Positions 17,259 through 26,765 of a stretch of 46,973 nt of DNA are shown piece by piece. Position 1 is the stretch's first letter. Every line of letters begins with the position of its first letter. Position numbers and translations under genes: made by a program. The stretch is from an uncultured Granulosicoccaceae bacterium (GTDB taxonomy: Bacteria; Pseudomonadota; Gammaproteobacteria; Granulosicoccales; Granulosicoccaceae), in the NCBI GenBank assembly GCA_938035945.1, contig CALHOU010000173.1, forward strand, positions 1 through 46,973, read 5' to 3'. The notes below the pieces were generated by a model. It was not told where the DNA came from. It ran no database searches and saw nothing but the letters and a program-made list of their open reading frames with translations.

Positions 17259-17477
17259 ATGGCCTACATAACCGATACAGACGCACTGGGCAACGCCATA
17301 AAGGCTGAACGACGTCGCCAGAACATAACCCAAGTCGAGCTCGCAGCATTATCAGGCGTGGGCGTACGCTTTTTACGTGAACTGGAAAAAGGTAAGCCCG
17401 GTTGCCAAATCGGCCGTGCAATCAGTGTGATGAGCGCCTTGGGCATCAAGCTCGACGTCATCACCCGAGAAAGCTAA
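17259..17477 (+). CDS. hipB: HipB-like antitoxin, Xre-family repressor
   Basis: A 72-residue helix-turn-helix protein: AIKAERRRQNITQVELAALSG is helices 1-2, then VGVRFLRELEKGKPG. It lies immediately upstream of a HipA-type kinase, whose ATG follows its stop by 2 bases. The expected role is to bind and neutralise HipA and to repress the pair through the two palindromes upstream. The C-terminus is short (LGIKLDVITRES) and matches the usual end of HipB-like regulators. Confidence 0.85.
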   Translation: MAYITDTDALGNAIKAERRRQNITQVELAALSGVGVRFLRELEKGKPGCQIGRAISVMSALGIKLDVITRES

Positions 17478-17479
17478 TC

Positions 17480-18733
17480 ATGTCTCGCTTATTGGATGTT
17501 TATTTGCGAGAAACACGCGTTGGCATTTTAAAACAGGATGAGGACGCAAATCTGTCGTTTACTTATGTCGACAAGTATCTTGAGTCAAACGCGCCAAAGC
17601 CCGTGTCAGTATCCATGCCGCTGGTTGCCGATACCTACGACAATAAAATTGCTAAACCATTTTTCTCCGGTCTGTTACCCGACGAATCATCACGCACACG
17701 CCTAGCCAACGCATTGGGATTATCTGATTCGAATTCATTCGGCATGCTTGAGGTTATCGGTGGCGAATGCGCTGGTGCACTCGCTTTGCATCCGCACGGT
17801 GTTGATGTGGATTTATCTAAGGCCGACGATGAAGTCATTAACGAACAACAGTTGTTTGACCTGCTCGCAGAGCTAAGAGGCAACCCACTACTTGGCGGCA
17901 GGCGCGATATCAGACTGTCGCTGGCTGGCGCACAAGATAAACTGGCGGTTAAATTAGATAACGATAAAATCGTGTTGGTTAAGAATGGTGGACCAACGAC
18001 ACACATTCTCAAACCCGGTATCAAAGAGCTCGACGGTACTGCTGAGAATGAAGCCTTTTGTATGAGCTTGGCGCGTCGATGTAACTTGCAAACACCTGCC
18101 GTTCGCTTTGCACGGGCAAAAAATACTTCCTATGTATTGGTAGAACGATTCGATCGACACATTTCAAAAGACAATCTTGTTCAACGCTTACATCAAGAAG
18201 ATTTTTGTCAGGCACTCAGTGTTGCACCAGAGCTCAAATACGAAGATGAAGGTGGTCCAGGCGTGACAGATTCTTTGGGACTTATACAACGAGTCACCAA
18301 CCAACCCGCCGCTGATCGACTACGTTTTATGCAAATGCTGATTTTTCACTACCTGGTTGGTAATGCCGATGCACATGCAAAGAATTTTGCGCTACTACAT
18401 GCGCTGGATAGTAACGCGCCGAGTTTAGCGCCTATGTATGATGTGTTATGCACCTCGGTTTATCCCCAATTAACCTCTAAGTGTGCAATGCGTATCGGCA
18501 ATCGAAATGTGCCAGATACGATAAAACTGAAGCAGTGGATGAGCTTGGTACCAGATACGAAGGCTGCACAAAATTTATTAATCAAACAGATCAACGAACT
18601 TGCCGACACCATTGTTGCAGAAGCTGACCAACTCTACGCAGATTCAGTAGAACTCGGGTTTCAACACCCGGTGCTAAAAGAGGTGTTAAAGCTGATTAAA
18701 AAACGGGCTAAGCACGTACGGCAAAGCAGTTAA
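17480..18733 (+). CDS. hipA: HipA-family serine/threonine kinase toxin
   Basis: A 417-residue HipA-like kinase. The frame is open from 17402, but the ATG at 17480, 2 bases after the hipB stop, gives the family N-terminus (SRLLDVYLRETRVGIL). The autophosphorylation loop SLAGAQDK starts at S147 (E. coli Ser150), and the catalytic motif GNADAHAKNF gives D297 and N302. Active HipA kinases phosphorylate translation factors such as GltX and induce dormancy. The gene is full-length and all key residues are present, so it is probably functional. It ends tail-to-tail, 2 bases from the opp ATPase gene, with no room for a separate terminator. Confidence 0.87.
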   Translation: MSRLLDVYLRETRVGILKQDEDANLSFTYVDKYLESNAPKPVSVSMPLVADTYDNKIAKPFFSGLLPDESSRTRLANALGLSDSNSFGMLEVIGGECAGALALHPHGVDVDLSKADDEVINEQQLFDLLAELRGNPLLGGRRDIRLSLAGAQDKLAVKLDNDKIVLVKNGGPTTHILKPGIKELDGTAENEAFCMSLARRCNLQTPAVRFARAKNTSYVLVERFDRHISKDNLVQRLHQEDFCQALSVAPELKYEDEGGPGVTDSLGLIQRVTNQPAADRLRFMQMLIFHYLVGNADAHAKNFALLHALDSNAPSLAPMYDVLCTSVYPQLTSKCAMRIGNRNVPDTIKLKQWMSLVPDTKAAQNLLIKQINELADTIVAEADQLYADSVELGFQHPVLKEVLKLIKKRAKHVRQSS

Positions 18734-18735
18734 GG

Positions 18736-20511
18736 TTAATCGTGTTCTGCGACGAAGTGGCCCGGAGTGGTTTCAAGTAATTTAGGGTTGTAGTCAAGTT
18801 CGCCTGCCGCTAATTTACTCGGTAAAAATCGCAACGCAGCGGTCGGGTCGAGAGGGGAAGCTAAATCGCCGGTAAGCTTAATACGCTTGCGGCTACGCTC
18901 AACAATAGGATCGGGGATGGGTACTGCTGAAATTAATGCTTGCGTGTATGGGTGTTTCGGGGAGGTGCATAGTTCACCAGCCTCTGCCAGCTCCACTACT
19001 CGCCCTAAATACACAACCATTATCCGATCAGAGATTTCGCGCACCACCGATAAATCGTGCGATATAAATAAAAGAGCGGTACCGAACTCAGCTTGCAACT
19101 CTTTGAGCAAGGCGATAATTTGCGCCTGAATGGATACGTCTAGAGCCGACACGGCTTCATCACAAATAATCAGCTTGGGCCGATTGATCATGGCACGCGC
19201 AATCCCGACGCGCTGATTCTGCCCGCCTGATAATTCATGCGGATAACGGTTGATCATCGTCGGTTCCAAACCAACGTGTTGCATCATATCTTTTACCGCA
19301 TCACGTCGTTCGCGATTACTCATATCACTACGAAACGTACGCAAAGGTTCAGCGATAGAGTCAGCGATAGTCATACGTGGGTCCAAGCTTGCAAACGGAT
19401 CCTGAAATACAATCTGTAAGTCCTTGCGCGCCTGTATCATCGTTCTTTTATCTAACGCAGTCAGATCAGTTCCCAACCAACTGACTACCCCATCCGTTGG
19501 TTCAATTAATCGCAACACCGATCGTGCAAGTGTGGATTTACCACAACCCGATTCACCCACTATGCCCAGCGTTTCACCCTCATGTAGTTTAAAACTCACC
19601 CCGTCAACAGCGCGCAATGGAATTTTCCGACCAAACAAGCCACCCGATATGTTGATAGGAAAATGCACCTTCACATCTATTGCATCGAGTATCACGTTTG
19701 CATTCGCATCTAACACTCGCGATGAGTCTGTATCGATTCGTGGCATGGCGTCTAATAGGCGCTTTGTATAGTCATGGCCCGGATTGGCGAATATATCTTC
19801 AACGAGCCCTGATTCAACAAACGCCCCATTTCGCATTACCTGTACACGATCACACATACGCGCAACAACACCCATATCATGCGTAATTAACACCACAGCC
19901 ATGTTTTGTTCTTGCTGCAACGCCGCAATCAGATCAAGTACGTCGGCCTGCACGGTAACGTCTAAAGCGGTTGTCGGTTCATCTGCAATGAGCAGCTTAG
20001 GTTCGCATAACATGGCCATTGCAATCATGACGCGCTGACGCATACCACCAGATAGCTCATGCGGATACTGTGTTAATCGACTTTTAGCATCGGGTATACG
20101 CACCCTTTCTAACCAGTTTAAACACAGCGCCTGCGCTTGTGCGCCGGTCATGTGGCGATGCACGTTTAACACTTCAGCCATTTGCTGACCAATCTTTAAA
20201 TGTGGTGTTAAAGCGGTGAGAGGGTCCTGGAATATCATGCCGATATCATCGCCACGTATTAAGTTTAATTGCTTGGCAGGTAAATTTAAAATCTCGCGCC
20301 CGTTGAGCTGTACCGACCCAGATGCGTGCCCATTGCCAGTTAGTAAGCCCATCGCCGCCATGAACGTCTGGCTCTTGCCGGACCCAGACTCCCCCACTAT
20401 CCCTAAGCATTCTCCCGGTAATACATCAAAGGATATCGATTCAACGGCATTAACATCACCATCTGGTGTATCAAAAGTGACTGATAAATGCTTAACACTG
20501 AGTAGACTCAT
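18736..20511 (-). CDS. Oligopeptide ABC transporter, fused double ATPase (OppD-OppF)
   Basis: A 591-residue protein with two complete ABC cassettes, equivalent to OppD plus OppF in one chain (as in GsiA or YejF). First domain: Walker [10 protein letters not shown] at 40-48, signature LSGGM at 153-157, Walker B DEPT near 177-180. Second domain: GESGCGKST at 319-327, LSGGQ at 427-431, D451-E452. The family's C-terminal peptide-importer extension ends the chain. The ATG at 20511 is 2 bases after the permease stop, behind AGGATC. It powers uptake of peptides bound by OppA. Confidence 0.9.
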   Translation of the reverse strand: MSLLSVKHLSVTFDTPDGDVNAVESISFDVLPGECLGIVGESGSGKSQTFMAAMGLLTGNGHASGSVQLNGREILNLPAKQLNLIRGDDIGMIFQDPLTALTPHLKIGQQMAEVLNVHRHMTGAQAQALCLNWLERVRIPDAKSRLTQYPHELSGGMRQRVMIAMAMLCEPKLLIADEPTTALDVTVQADVLDLIAALQQEQNMAVVLITHDMGVVARMCDRVQVMRNGAFVESGLVEDIFANPGHDYTKRLLDAMPRIDTDSSRVLDANANVILDAIDVKVHFPINISGGLFGRKIPLRAVDGVSFKLHEGETLGIVGESGCGKSTLARSVLRLIEPTDGVVSWLGTDLTALDKRTMIQARKDLQIVFQDPFASLDPRMTIADSIAEPLRTFRSDMSNRERRDAVKDMMQHVGLEPTMINRYPHELSGGQNQRVGIARAMINRPKLIICDEAVSALDVSIQAQIIALLKELQAEFGTALLFISHDLSVVREISDRIMVVYLGRVVELAEAGELCTSPKHPYTQALISAVPIPDPIVERSRKRIKLTGDLASPLDPTAALRFLPSKLAAGELDYNPKLLETTPGHFVAEHD

Positions 20512-20513
20512 GA

Positions 20514-21365
20514 CTACCGATCCTTAGGGTCCAAGGCATCACGCAGTCCGTCACCGATATAAAACATGGTGATAATGATAGTCACGTAAAAAAATAGTGG
20601 AAACGCAATCTGCCATAAGGTCCCATAGCCCATAGTGCGCGCACCTTCAGCGATGAGAGCACCGAGTGAGGTATAAGGTTCGGAGATGCCTAAACCCAGA
20701 AACGATATAAAACTTTCAGCAAAAATCATCTCTGGTACAAGTAAGGATGCGTACACAATCACAACACCCATCAGGTTTGGCAATATATGTCGCCAGATGA
20801 TCATAATTTCTGATACACCGCCTGCTCGCGCAGCTTCGATAAACTCACGGTTTTTTAAGGTAAGCGTTTGCGCCCGTACAATGCGCGCCATACTCAACCA
20901 AGATACAGCCCCAAGCGCTATGAACAGTGCAATAAACGAGCGCCCTACTACCACAAGAATCAGAATAATAACTAGCACGTTGGGTATAGCTAACAACACG
21001 TCAACGATACGCATCATCAGGTTATCGACACGCCCCCCCACAAAACCTGCGATTACGCCCCAGGTGGTTCCTACTAGCAACGCCATTGCGGCCCCAATGA
21101 GCCCAACCAACAGTGATGTACCAGTGGCCTGAATTGTTCTGGCATAAAGATCACGCCCAAGCTCATCAGTACCAAAGTAGTGGCCGCTTTCGACCGACGG
21201 TACCCCTAAGTGCTGAATATCACCTAAAGCCGCCCAGTCTATTTCTTCATTACTCCACTTAGCGATGCTCGGTCCGAATAAAACAAACAACAGCATCAAC
21301 GCCAGTACGAACATGCATGCCATGGCGGCTTTATTGCGAAGAAACCGATCACGGGCATCGCGCAA
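20514..21365 (-). CDS. Oligopeptide ABC transporter permease (OppC-like)
   Basis: An OppC-type permease: [18 protein letters not shown], the EAA loop [20 protein letters not shown], and the exact family ending [14 protein letters not shown]. The coordinates given use the TTG at 21365. The frame stays open upstream to the oppB stop, and the residues before the TTG (about IRGRSLL) still match OppC N-termini, which read GRSLWQDARRRF in E. coli. No ATG, GTG or other TTG exists in that 80-base stretch. The alternative start is one of two ATT codons right after the oppB stop (21446 or 21443), with TTAGG before them. The true N-terminus is therefore uncertain. Confidence 0.87.
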   Translation of the reverse strand: MRDARDRFLRNKAAMACMFVLALMLLFVLFGPSIAKWSNEEIDWAALGDIQHLGVPSVESGHYFGTDELGRDLYARTIQATGTSLLVGLIGAAMALLVGTTWGVIAGFVGGRVDNLMMRIVDVLLAIPNVLVIILILVVVGRSFIALFIALGAVSWLSMARIVRAQTLTLKNREFIEAARAGGVSEIMIIWRHILPNLMGVVIVYASLLVPEMIFAESFISFLGLGISEPYTSLGALIAEGARTMGYGTLWQIAFPLFFYVTIIITMFYIGDGLRDALDPKDR

Positions 21366-21446
21366 AAGCGATCGACCACGAATGGCCGTGTGGTCTGTGA
21401 TATCAGCCGCAAGCTTTGCACCTTTGTTAGATCGACCGAAAATAAT

Positions 21447-22370
21447 CTAGTACCTAATCTTTGGATCGAGCCATGCGTAAGCAAGGTCGATAATGAGGCT
21501 AACGGCAACGGTAAGCGCGCCATATAATATCGTTACACCCAGTAAGATCGCGTAGTCGCGGCTCAATGCAGAACCGACATAGGCTTGACCTAAACCACCG
21601 GTAGAAAAATATATGTCGACAAACACCGATCCCGTGAGTACGTAAACAAAGACAGGACCCAAATAGGTTACAACCGGCATTAGCGTGGGTTTTAGAGCAT
21701 GACGCCAAATGATGCTGCGATCTGACAAACCTTTTGCACGTGCTGTGCGAATAAAATTTGAGTTTAAAACCTCCAACATCGACGAACGCGTCAAGCGCGC
21801 AATCGATCCCATATAGGACGTTGATAATGCAATTACCGGCATAATTAGATAAGGCCACTGCCCGCCATTCCATCCGCCCCCAGGCAACCAGCCCAGCCAA
21901 AGCGTAAAAACCAAAATCAATATAGGTCCCATCACAAAATTAGGTAAGGCTTGGGCCGCAATACCTAAACCAACCGCGAGGTAATCAATCCACGTGTTGT
22001 GTCGAATGGCCGCCGCAATCCCAAGACTTAAGCCAACAATGGTAGCCACTAAAAAAGACAAAAAACCATAGGTTAAAGAAATGGGAAAGCCTTGCGCGAT
22101 AACATCGTTAACATCCCTATCTTTAAACTTGAATGACGGGCCAAAATCAAAATACAGAACAATGTTTGTTAGGTAGTCCCATAGCTGTTTCCACAGCGGC
22201 TGATCTAAACCATAACGAGCTTCAATATTCGCAAGCACAGCAGGCGGCAATGGCCTTTCAGACGTGAATGGCCCGCCTGGTGCTGCGTGCATTAAGAAAA
22301 AGCACGCAACCACCAGCATTAAGATAGTGGGCACGGCTATAAGCAGCCGTTTTATTGTGTAGGCAAACAT
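21447..22370 (-). CDS. Oligopeptide ABC transporter permease (OppB-like)
   Basis: A 307-residue OppB-type inner-membrane permease, close to the 306 residues of E. coli OppB. The N-terminus runs straight into a membrane helix (IKRLLIAVPTILMLVVACFF). Other family marks are GLDQPLWKQLWDYL, the cytoplasmic loop TARAKGLSDRSIIWRHALKP, and the usual end LDPKIRY. Pairs with OppC. The next gene continues in the same reading frame immediately after its TAG stop. Confidence 0.9.
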   Translation of the reverse strand: MFAYTIKRLLIAVPTILMLVVACFFLMHAAPGGPFTSERPLPPAVLANIEARYGLDQPLWKQLWDYLTNIVLYFDFGPSFKFKDRDVNDVIAQGFPISLTYGFLSFLVATIVGLSLGIAAAIRHNTWIDYLAVGLGIAAQALPNFVMGPILILVFTLWLGWLPGGGWNGGQWPYLIMPVIALSTSYMGSIARLTRSSMLEVLNSNFIRTARAKGLSDRSIIWRHALKPTLMPVVTYLGPVFVYVLTGSVFVDIYFSTGGLGQAYVGSALSRDYAILLGVTILYGALTVAVSLIIDLAYAWLDPKIRY

Positions 22371-22382
22371 TGTTTGATGGAA

Positions 22383-22409
22383 TGCCGCCCCGCGTTCTTC
22401 AGGGCGGCA
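22383..22409 (-). repeat. Hairpin between oppA and oppB
   Basis: TGCCGCCC and GGGCGGCA form a perfect 8-bp GC-rich stem with an 11-nt loop in the 49-base gap between oppA and oppB. On the transcript it is followed by TTCCATC, so it is not a strong terminator. It may stabilise oppA mRNA or partly attenuate the membrane genes. Confidence 0.6.
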
Positions 22410-22419
22410 ATTTGATTAA

Positions 22420-24048
22420 CTATTCAGCGATCTTGTACAGATTTTTGGAATACCAGTTCTGCTGAACATTGGTCACTGGCCAATTACCCAAATCACTGTC
22501 GATCATGTACACGCCAGCATAATGATAAATTGGAATAACCGGCAATTCGGCGGCGATGATTTGCTCGATCTGAGTATACAGCGCGGCGGGTTCGTTGCTG
22601 ACCTTGGCCTGTTCTAATAGCGAATCCAACTCAGCGTTATTGAATTTTCCATCGTTATACCCAGACTCACTGTCTAATAGGTCTAGAAATGTTGAGGCTT
22701 CATTGTAGTCACCACACCATGCACCACGGGCCAATTGGAAATCCTGATTACCGCGAGTTTCAAGGAATACTTTCCATTCCATATTACCTAGGTTAACTTC
22801 AGCACCTAATTTTTGCTTCCACATTTGGCTTAAGGCAACGGCCACTTTTTTATGCGCATCAGAGGTGTTGTAGATCATGTCAAAACTTAATTTATTATCA
22901 TCCCCGTAACCGGCTTCCGCCAATAGCGCTTTCGCTCTAGCATCGCGATCGGCCTGACTCATTTGCGCCATTTCCGTCGTTGGTGGTTCGAAGCCAGAAA
23001 CGGCTGCTGGTGTAAACGTATAGGCTTCAGGCTGACCACCCGCCATGACGTTTTGGGTGATAATTTTTCGGTCCACCGCCAATGCGAGTGCCTGACGAAC
23101 GCGGATATCCTTAAACACTTCAGGGCCGGAGTCACTTAGGTTAAACGTGTAGTAGTAGTTACAAAGACGCGGGTAGCTAATGGCCACACCTGGATACTCT
23201 TTTTGTAGTCGAGGGAATTGACCAGCAGGTACATCCGTACGATCAAGTTCACCGGCTAGAAAACGTGTTAAGGCTACGTTCTCATCATTAATAACCAGTG
23301 CTACCACTTTGTCCAACACCGTGTTTTCGTTATTCCAATACTTTGTATTGCGTTCTCGAACAGATCGCTCGTTAGGTAAATGTTCGGTAAGTACATATGC
23401 ACCGTTGGATACCATATTCTCCGGTTTTGTCCACTGATCGCCATGCTTCTCTATCACACCTTTATGTGTTGGAAAGGTCGTGGCGTGCGTAGTCATTTGA
23501 GGAAAGTACGGGATTGGATTGGTGAGAGTGACTTCAAAGGTTAAGTCGTCTACCGCTTTTACGCCCAGCTCTTCCTTAGGCTTTTCTCCCTTTATGATTT
23601 CAGCCGCATTCTTTATCGACATTAACTCCATGTACCACTGGTATGGCGATGCTAATTCAGGATCCGTGGCGCGTTGCCACCCATAAACAAAATCGTGCGC
23701 AGTGACTTGATCACCGTTCGACCACAGGGCATTGTCACGCAGTGTAAATGTATAAACTGTGTTGTCATCGTTTACATCAAATTTCGTCGCAACACCAGGT
23801 TCTAAGTTACCAAGCTCATCCTGATTCATTAAGCCTTCAAATAAATCACGCGCCAGTTCTGAGCCAATGGTGTCTTCGACCACTTGCGGGTCTAATGAGC
23901 TAAGTTCATCCAGCACGCGATAAGTGAACGTTTGATCGTCTGCGAGTTTGACATCCGCAGGTACTCGGCTTTGTGCAAAAGCCGCGCTTGAAAGTACCCA
24001 GCTGCTTACAAATGCAGCCAGAATTGTTATTCCAGTTCTATTCATCAT
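22420..24048 (-). CDS. Oligopeptide ABC transporter, periplasmic binding protein (OppA-like)
   Basis: A 542-residue family-5 binding protein (E. coli OppA is 543). The signal peptide ends with AAFA near residue 25. Conserved OppA text is present: YRVLDELSSLDPQVVEDTIG near the start, DNALWSNGDQVTAHDFVYGWQRATDPE around 105-130, and ARGAWCGDYNEASTFLDL near 455. Two ATG codons are adjacent (24048 and 24045); spacing from AGGAG favours the second. It is the first gene of oppA-B-C-DF and delivers peptides to the membrane channel. Confidence 0.9.
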   Translation of the reverse strand: MMNRTGITILAAFVSSWVLSSAAFAQSRVPADVKLADDQTFTYRVLDELSSLDPQVVEDTIGSELARDLFEGLMNQDELGNLEPGVATKFDVNDDNTVYTFTLRDNALWSNGDQVTAHDFVYGWQRATDPELASPYQWYMELMSIKNAAEIIKGEKPKEELGVKAVDDLTFEVTLTNPIPYFPQMTTHATTFPTHKGVIEKHGDQWTKPENMVSNGAYVLTEHLPNERSVRERNTKYWNNENTVLDKVVALVINDENVALTRFLAGELDRTDVPAGQFPRLQKEYPGVAISYPRLCNYYYTFNLSDSGPEVFKDIRVRQALALAVDRKIITQNVMAGGQPEAYTFTPAAVSGFEPPTTEMAQMSQADRDARAKALLAEAGYGDDNKLSFDMIYNTSDAHKKVAVALSQMWKQKLGAEVNLGNMEWKVFLETRGNQDFQLARGAWCGDYNEASTFLDLLDSESGYNDGKFNNAELDSLLEQAKVSNEPAALYTQIEQIIAAELPVIPIYHYAGVYMIDSDLGNWPVTNVQQNWYSKNLYKIAE

Positions 24049-24424
24049 CAGTCTCCTTTAGGGGGTTGGCTTCGGGCTATTAGAGCAAAGAATTGCAGGC
24101 ATGGGTAGGCCTGAGGTGTACAGGTATATTTTCGATATGATATCTACCGTTGTATCAGGGATTGCCTACGATGAAAAGAGTAGATGAGCAGACATTGCTA
24201 CAAAATTGATATAGTCCGTACATCCTACCCGTTATGCTAGTCCAGACTAGCCAAATATTGCTCGGCAGTTTCCATGTGAAATCCTTACTTATGCTTGTGC
24301 ATTTTCTCAGCGTAGTTGCGCTTCATCGAACAGCATATAGACCAGAAATGGTTTCCCGCTAAGTTAATAATTCATTCAACCACTAACTGGACACACCTTA
24401 AGGTGGTGGCATGATCTCGCCAGT
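24049..24424. other. Non-coding gap upstream of oppA
   Basis: 376 bases with no credible gene on either strand. It must hold the promoter of the opp operon. The only structure noticed is a 12-bp perfect palindrome, CACCTTAAGGTG, at 24394-24405, close to the end of the convergent-side TPR gene. No recognisable RNA fold or operator was identified. Confidence 0.5.
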
Positions 24425-25036
24425 TTATATCTCTTGGCTAGGTTCGTGAATACGCCGATAACTCTCGGGCCATAGCTTCTTAGGTAAACCACCGCGTTCA
24501 CGAATCCACGGATGAATTTTTACCGCTTCTTGTAAGTTATTAAACGCCTGCTCTTGCCTGCCGGTTCGAAAATACACCTGATAAAGCCCTGCTAAGGCAC
24601 CAAAGTGCTTTGGCTCTAATTTCAATGCAATCTCTAGGTCTTGCTGTGAATCCGTGTAGTTTTCACGGAGGAATCGAATAAACGCACGTTGGTTGTAACC
24701 TTCTGCATAGTCCGGCGCGTCTTTGACCACCTCATTAAGTATATTTTCTGCCGCCTCAAAATCATAGGCTTCCCGTCGCTCTATTGCAGCATCTAGCAAA
24801 TCACGCACTTCGGGCGTGGGCGCTAGATCGAACCAATAGTTCCACAGTTCATTCTCGGCCAATCTGCCATCCAGTTCAGTTTCTGCTGAAGCTAAATCAT
24901 CGAATAACGCGGTTCTCTGTTCTTGCTTTGTCTCATCGGCAAATGCGTTAGCAACCGCAAACGCGAACAACAACGCTATAAACAGCCCCGCTATTCTGTA
25001 CAAGATCAATGATTTTTTCGATGTTTGCATTTGCAT
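24425..25036 (-). CDS. Exported TPR-repeat protein
   Basis: A 203-residue protein with a signal peptide (hydrophobic run IAGLFIALLFAFAVANAFA, cleavage after AFA near residue 33). From about residue 85 come three TPR-like helical pairs: EAYDFEAAENILNEVVKDAP, then YNQRAFIRFLRENYTDSQQD with ALKLEP, then YFRTGRQEQAFNNLQEA. TPR arrays mediate protein contacts in the periplasm. Its ATG overlaps the stop of the upstream hydrolase in a TAATG, so the two are translationally coupled. Specific function unknown. Confidence 0.8.
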   Translation of the reverse strand: MQMQTSKKSLILYRIAGLFIALLFAFAVANAFADETKQEQRTALFDDLASAETELDGRLAENELWNYWFDLAPTPEVRDLLDAAIERREAYDFEAAENILNEVVKDAPDYAEGYNQRAFIRFLRENYTDSQQDLEIALKLEPKHFGALAGLYQVYFRTGRQEQAFNNLQEAVKIHPWIRERGGLPKKLWPESYRRIHEPSQEI

Positions 25037-25845
25037 TAGCCCTCTTCTTTTAACAACCAGCGTTCAATGTCGTCCATAACTTGCTCCCGACGTTCAGAGG
25101 TTTCGTTCAAGGCTTCGTGCTTAAAGCCCGGATAATCGTGTTGCGTAATTAGACTACGGTTTGCATTCTCAATAAATTGATGGGTAAATTCAGAATTGAT
25201 AACCGGGTCATCACCGGGAATCAATACTAGCGTCGGCACAGCGAGCCGACCAGCAAGTTCGACCATCAGCTTGCCAGTTTCTAACAACCACATAACAATA
25301 CTGGCCGATTTATATTTATGGTTCAGCGGATCGTTGCGTCCAAGTTCTTGTTCAACTTCATCATGGGTCAAGTTTTCCGCATGATACGGCAGCTGCATGG
25401 CAAATTTGGGGGCAAGCACATTCATCACCGTTAATTTTAATCTGTTGTACGGTGTTATGAACGGTGAATAGGCAGGCGCTGACAATATTAGTCCTGCCAC
25501 TTGCGCATGATGGTTTATCACCATAGATGTGGCTACCAAACCACCCAAGCTATGCCCAAATAAATAGGGAGACGCGCCGGTTTCCGAAGCGAATGTATCA
25601 AGCTGCTCAATAGCACATAACTCTAAATGATTACCCGACTCGATCACACCGCGCTTGCCAGTACTGGCACCATGCCCCGGATGGTCGTGTGCTCCAACCT
25701 CAAAGCCTAATTTTGTCAATCGATTGGCCAGACGCTCGTAGCGACCCGAATGCTCGCCAATGCCGTGCATCATATATACGCCACGACGACGAATTTGCGC
25801 GCCTGTATCGGGATGCCAGCGTCGAGTGTGGATGGAACCTGCCAT
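25036..25845 (-). CDS. Monoacylglycerol-lipase-like alpha/beta hydrolase
   Basis: A 269-residue cytoplasmic serine hydrolase of the Hydrolase_4/lysophospholipase group. The oxyanion region is MMHGIGEHSGRY; the nucleophile is S99 in FGHSLGG; the acid is D213 in GDDPVI; the base is H243 in GFKHEALNE. GHGASTGKRG is the usual MGL signature after the second strand. It would cleave an acyl ester such as a monoglyceride or lysophospholipid. It is followed by, and coupled to, the TPR protein. The Shine-Dalgarno sequence before the ATG at 25845 is weak. Confidence 0.83.
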   Translation of the reverse strand: MAGSIHTRRWHPDTGAQIRRRGVYMMHGIGEHSGRYERLANRLTKLGFEVGAHDHPGHGASTGKRGVIESGNHLELCAIEQLDTFASETGASPYLFGHSLGGLVATSMVINHHAQVAGLILSAPAYSPFITPYNRLKLTVMNVLAPKFAMQLPYHAENLTHDEVEQELGRNDPLNHKYKSASIVMWLLETGKLMVELAGRLAVPTLVLIPGDDPVINSEFTHQFIENANRSLITQHDYPGFKHEALNETSERREQVMDDIERWLLKEEG

Positions 25846-26009
25846 TTTTCTTAGATTATTGACTAGTCGGGTTGCTCTAATTATAGCGGTAGGCGCATGG
25901 ATTAAATGCTAACTATTGCCAAAGCGGCCGTTAAGTGGATAATCAGGGCAACCATTCACAGCCTGCGTGTCAGGCAACATCCCTTCAAAAGACAAAACCA
26001 GAGTAAATC

Positions 26010-26714
26010 ATGGACATTTCGGGAAAAAAAGCAGTTGTATTTGGCGGTACTTCAGGAATCGGGCTCGCGGCATCAAAACAGTTAGTCGACTTAGGTGCAA
26101 CGGTCATCGCGATCAGCCGTGACCCCTCCAAAGCCGGCGATCTACCGGCAGGCATCAGCACAGAGGCCTGTGATGTGCGCGATGCAGACGCAGTATCGAA
26201 CCTACTAAAAAAGTTAGCACCCTTTGATATTCTGGTAAGCGCTGCAACCGGCGGTAGCCGCGCGATCGGAGAGTTCGCCAGCATGGATCTGGACGGATAC
26301 AAAAGTTCGTTCGATAAGTTATGGGGCTACAGCACGGTGGTGCGTCATGGTATCGAGCACCTTCCCGACCACGGTGCCATCGTGCTTGTGTCCGGCTCAC
26401 CAGCAAGACGCTGCGGACCCGGTCAAATCGCATTGTCATCTGTTGGTGGCGCAGTTGAAGCCTTTTCTCGAGCACTTGCAAAAGAGATTGCACCCAAGCG
26501 CATCAATGTCATGTCACCTGGTTTAATCGATACACCCATGGTGCCTCTACAAGGCGAAGAACGCGACGCGCACTATAAACGCCTTACTGGAAACAACCTG
26601 ATTGCTCGGCCAGGCAGCGCAGATGAGTGCGCACAGGGCATCATATTTTTAATTCAAAATGATTTTGTTACCGGCACTACGCTTGATGTAGATGGTGGAA
26701 TATTGCTCTCTTAA
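26010..26714 (+). CDS. Atypical short-chain dehydrogenase without the YxxxK active site
   Basis: A 234-residue Rossmann protein of the SDR superfamily. The cofactor loop GGTSGIG is at residues 12-18, and the usual PGLIDTPM and FVTGTTLDVDGG follow at the C-terminal end. Where a normal SDR has YxASK, this protein has LSSVG (GQIALSSVGGAVEAF), so both the catalytic Tyr and Lys are missing; NNAG is SAATG. The Ser of the catalytic triad (VSGS) remains. It may be a binding or regulatory paralogue rather than a standard oxidoreductase. It precedes an MscS channel gene by 51 bases. Confidence 0.82.
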   Translation: MDISGKKAVVFGGTSGIGLAASKQLVDLGATVIAISRDPSKAGDLPAGISTEACDVRDADAVSNLLKKLAPFDILVSAATGGSRAIGEFASMDLDGYKSSFDKLWGYSTVVRHGIEHLPDHGAIVLVSGSPARRCGPGQIALSSVGGAVEAFSRALAKEIAPKRINVMSPGLIDTPMVPLQGEERDAHYKRLTGNNLIARPGSADECAQGIIFLIQNDFVTGTTLDVDGGILLS

Positions 26715-26765
26715 ATAACATTCAGCTGGCAAATTAAATGAACCATAGCAACAATAAAGTTAATC

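Noticed and set aside
17259-18733. Mobile element or genomic-island boundary at hipBA
   Set aside because: No integrase, direct repeats or tRNA gene flank the module; it fits between two genes without any remnant of insertion.
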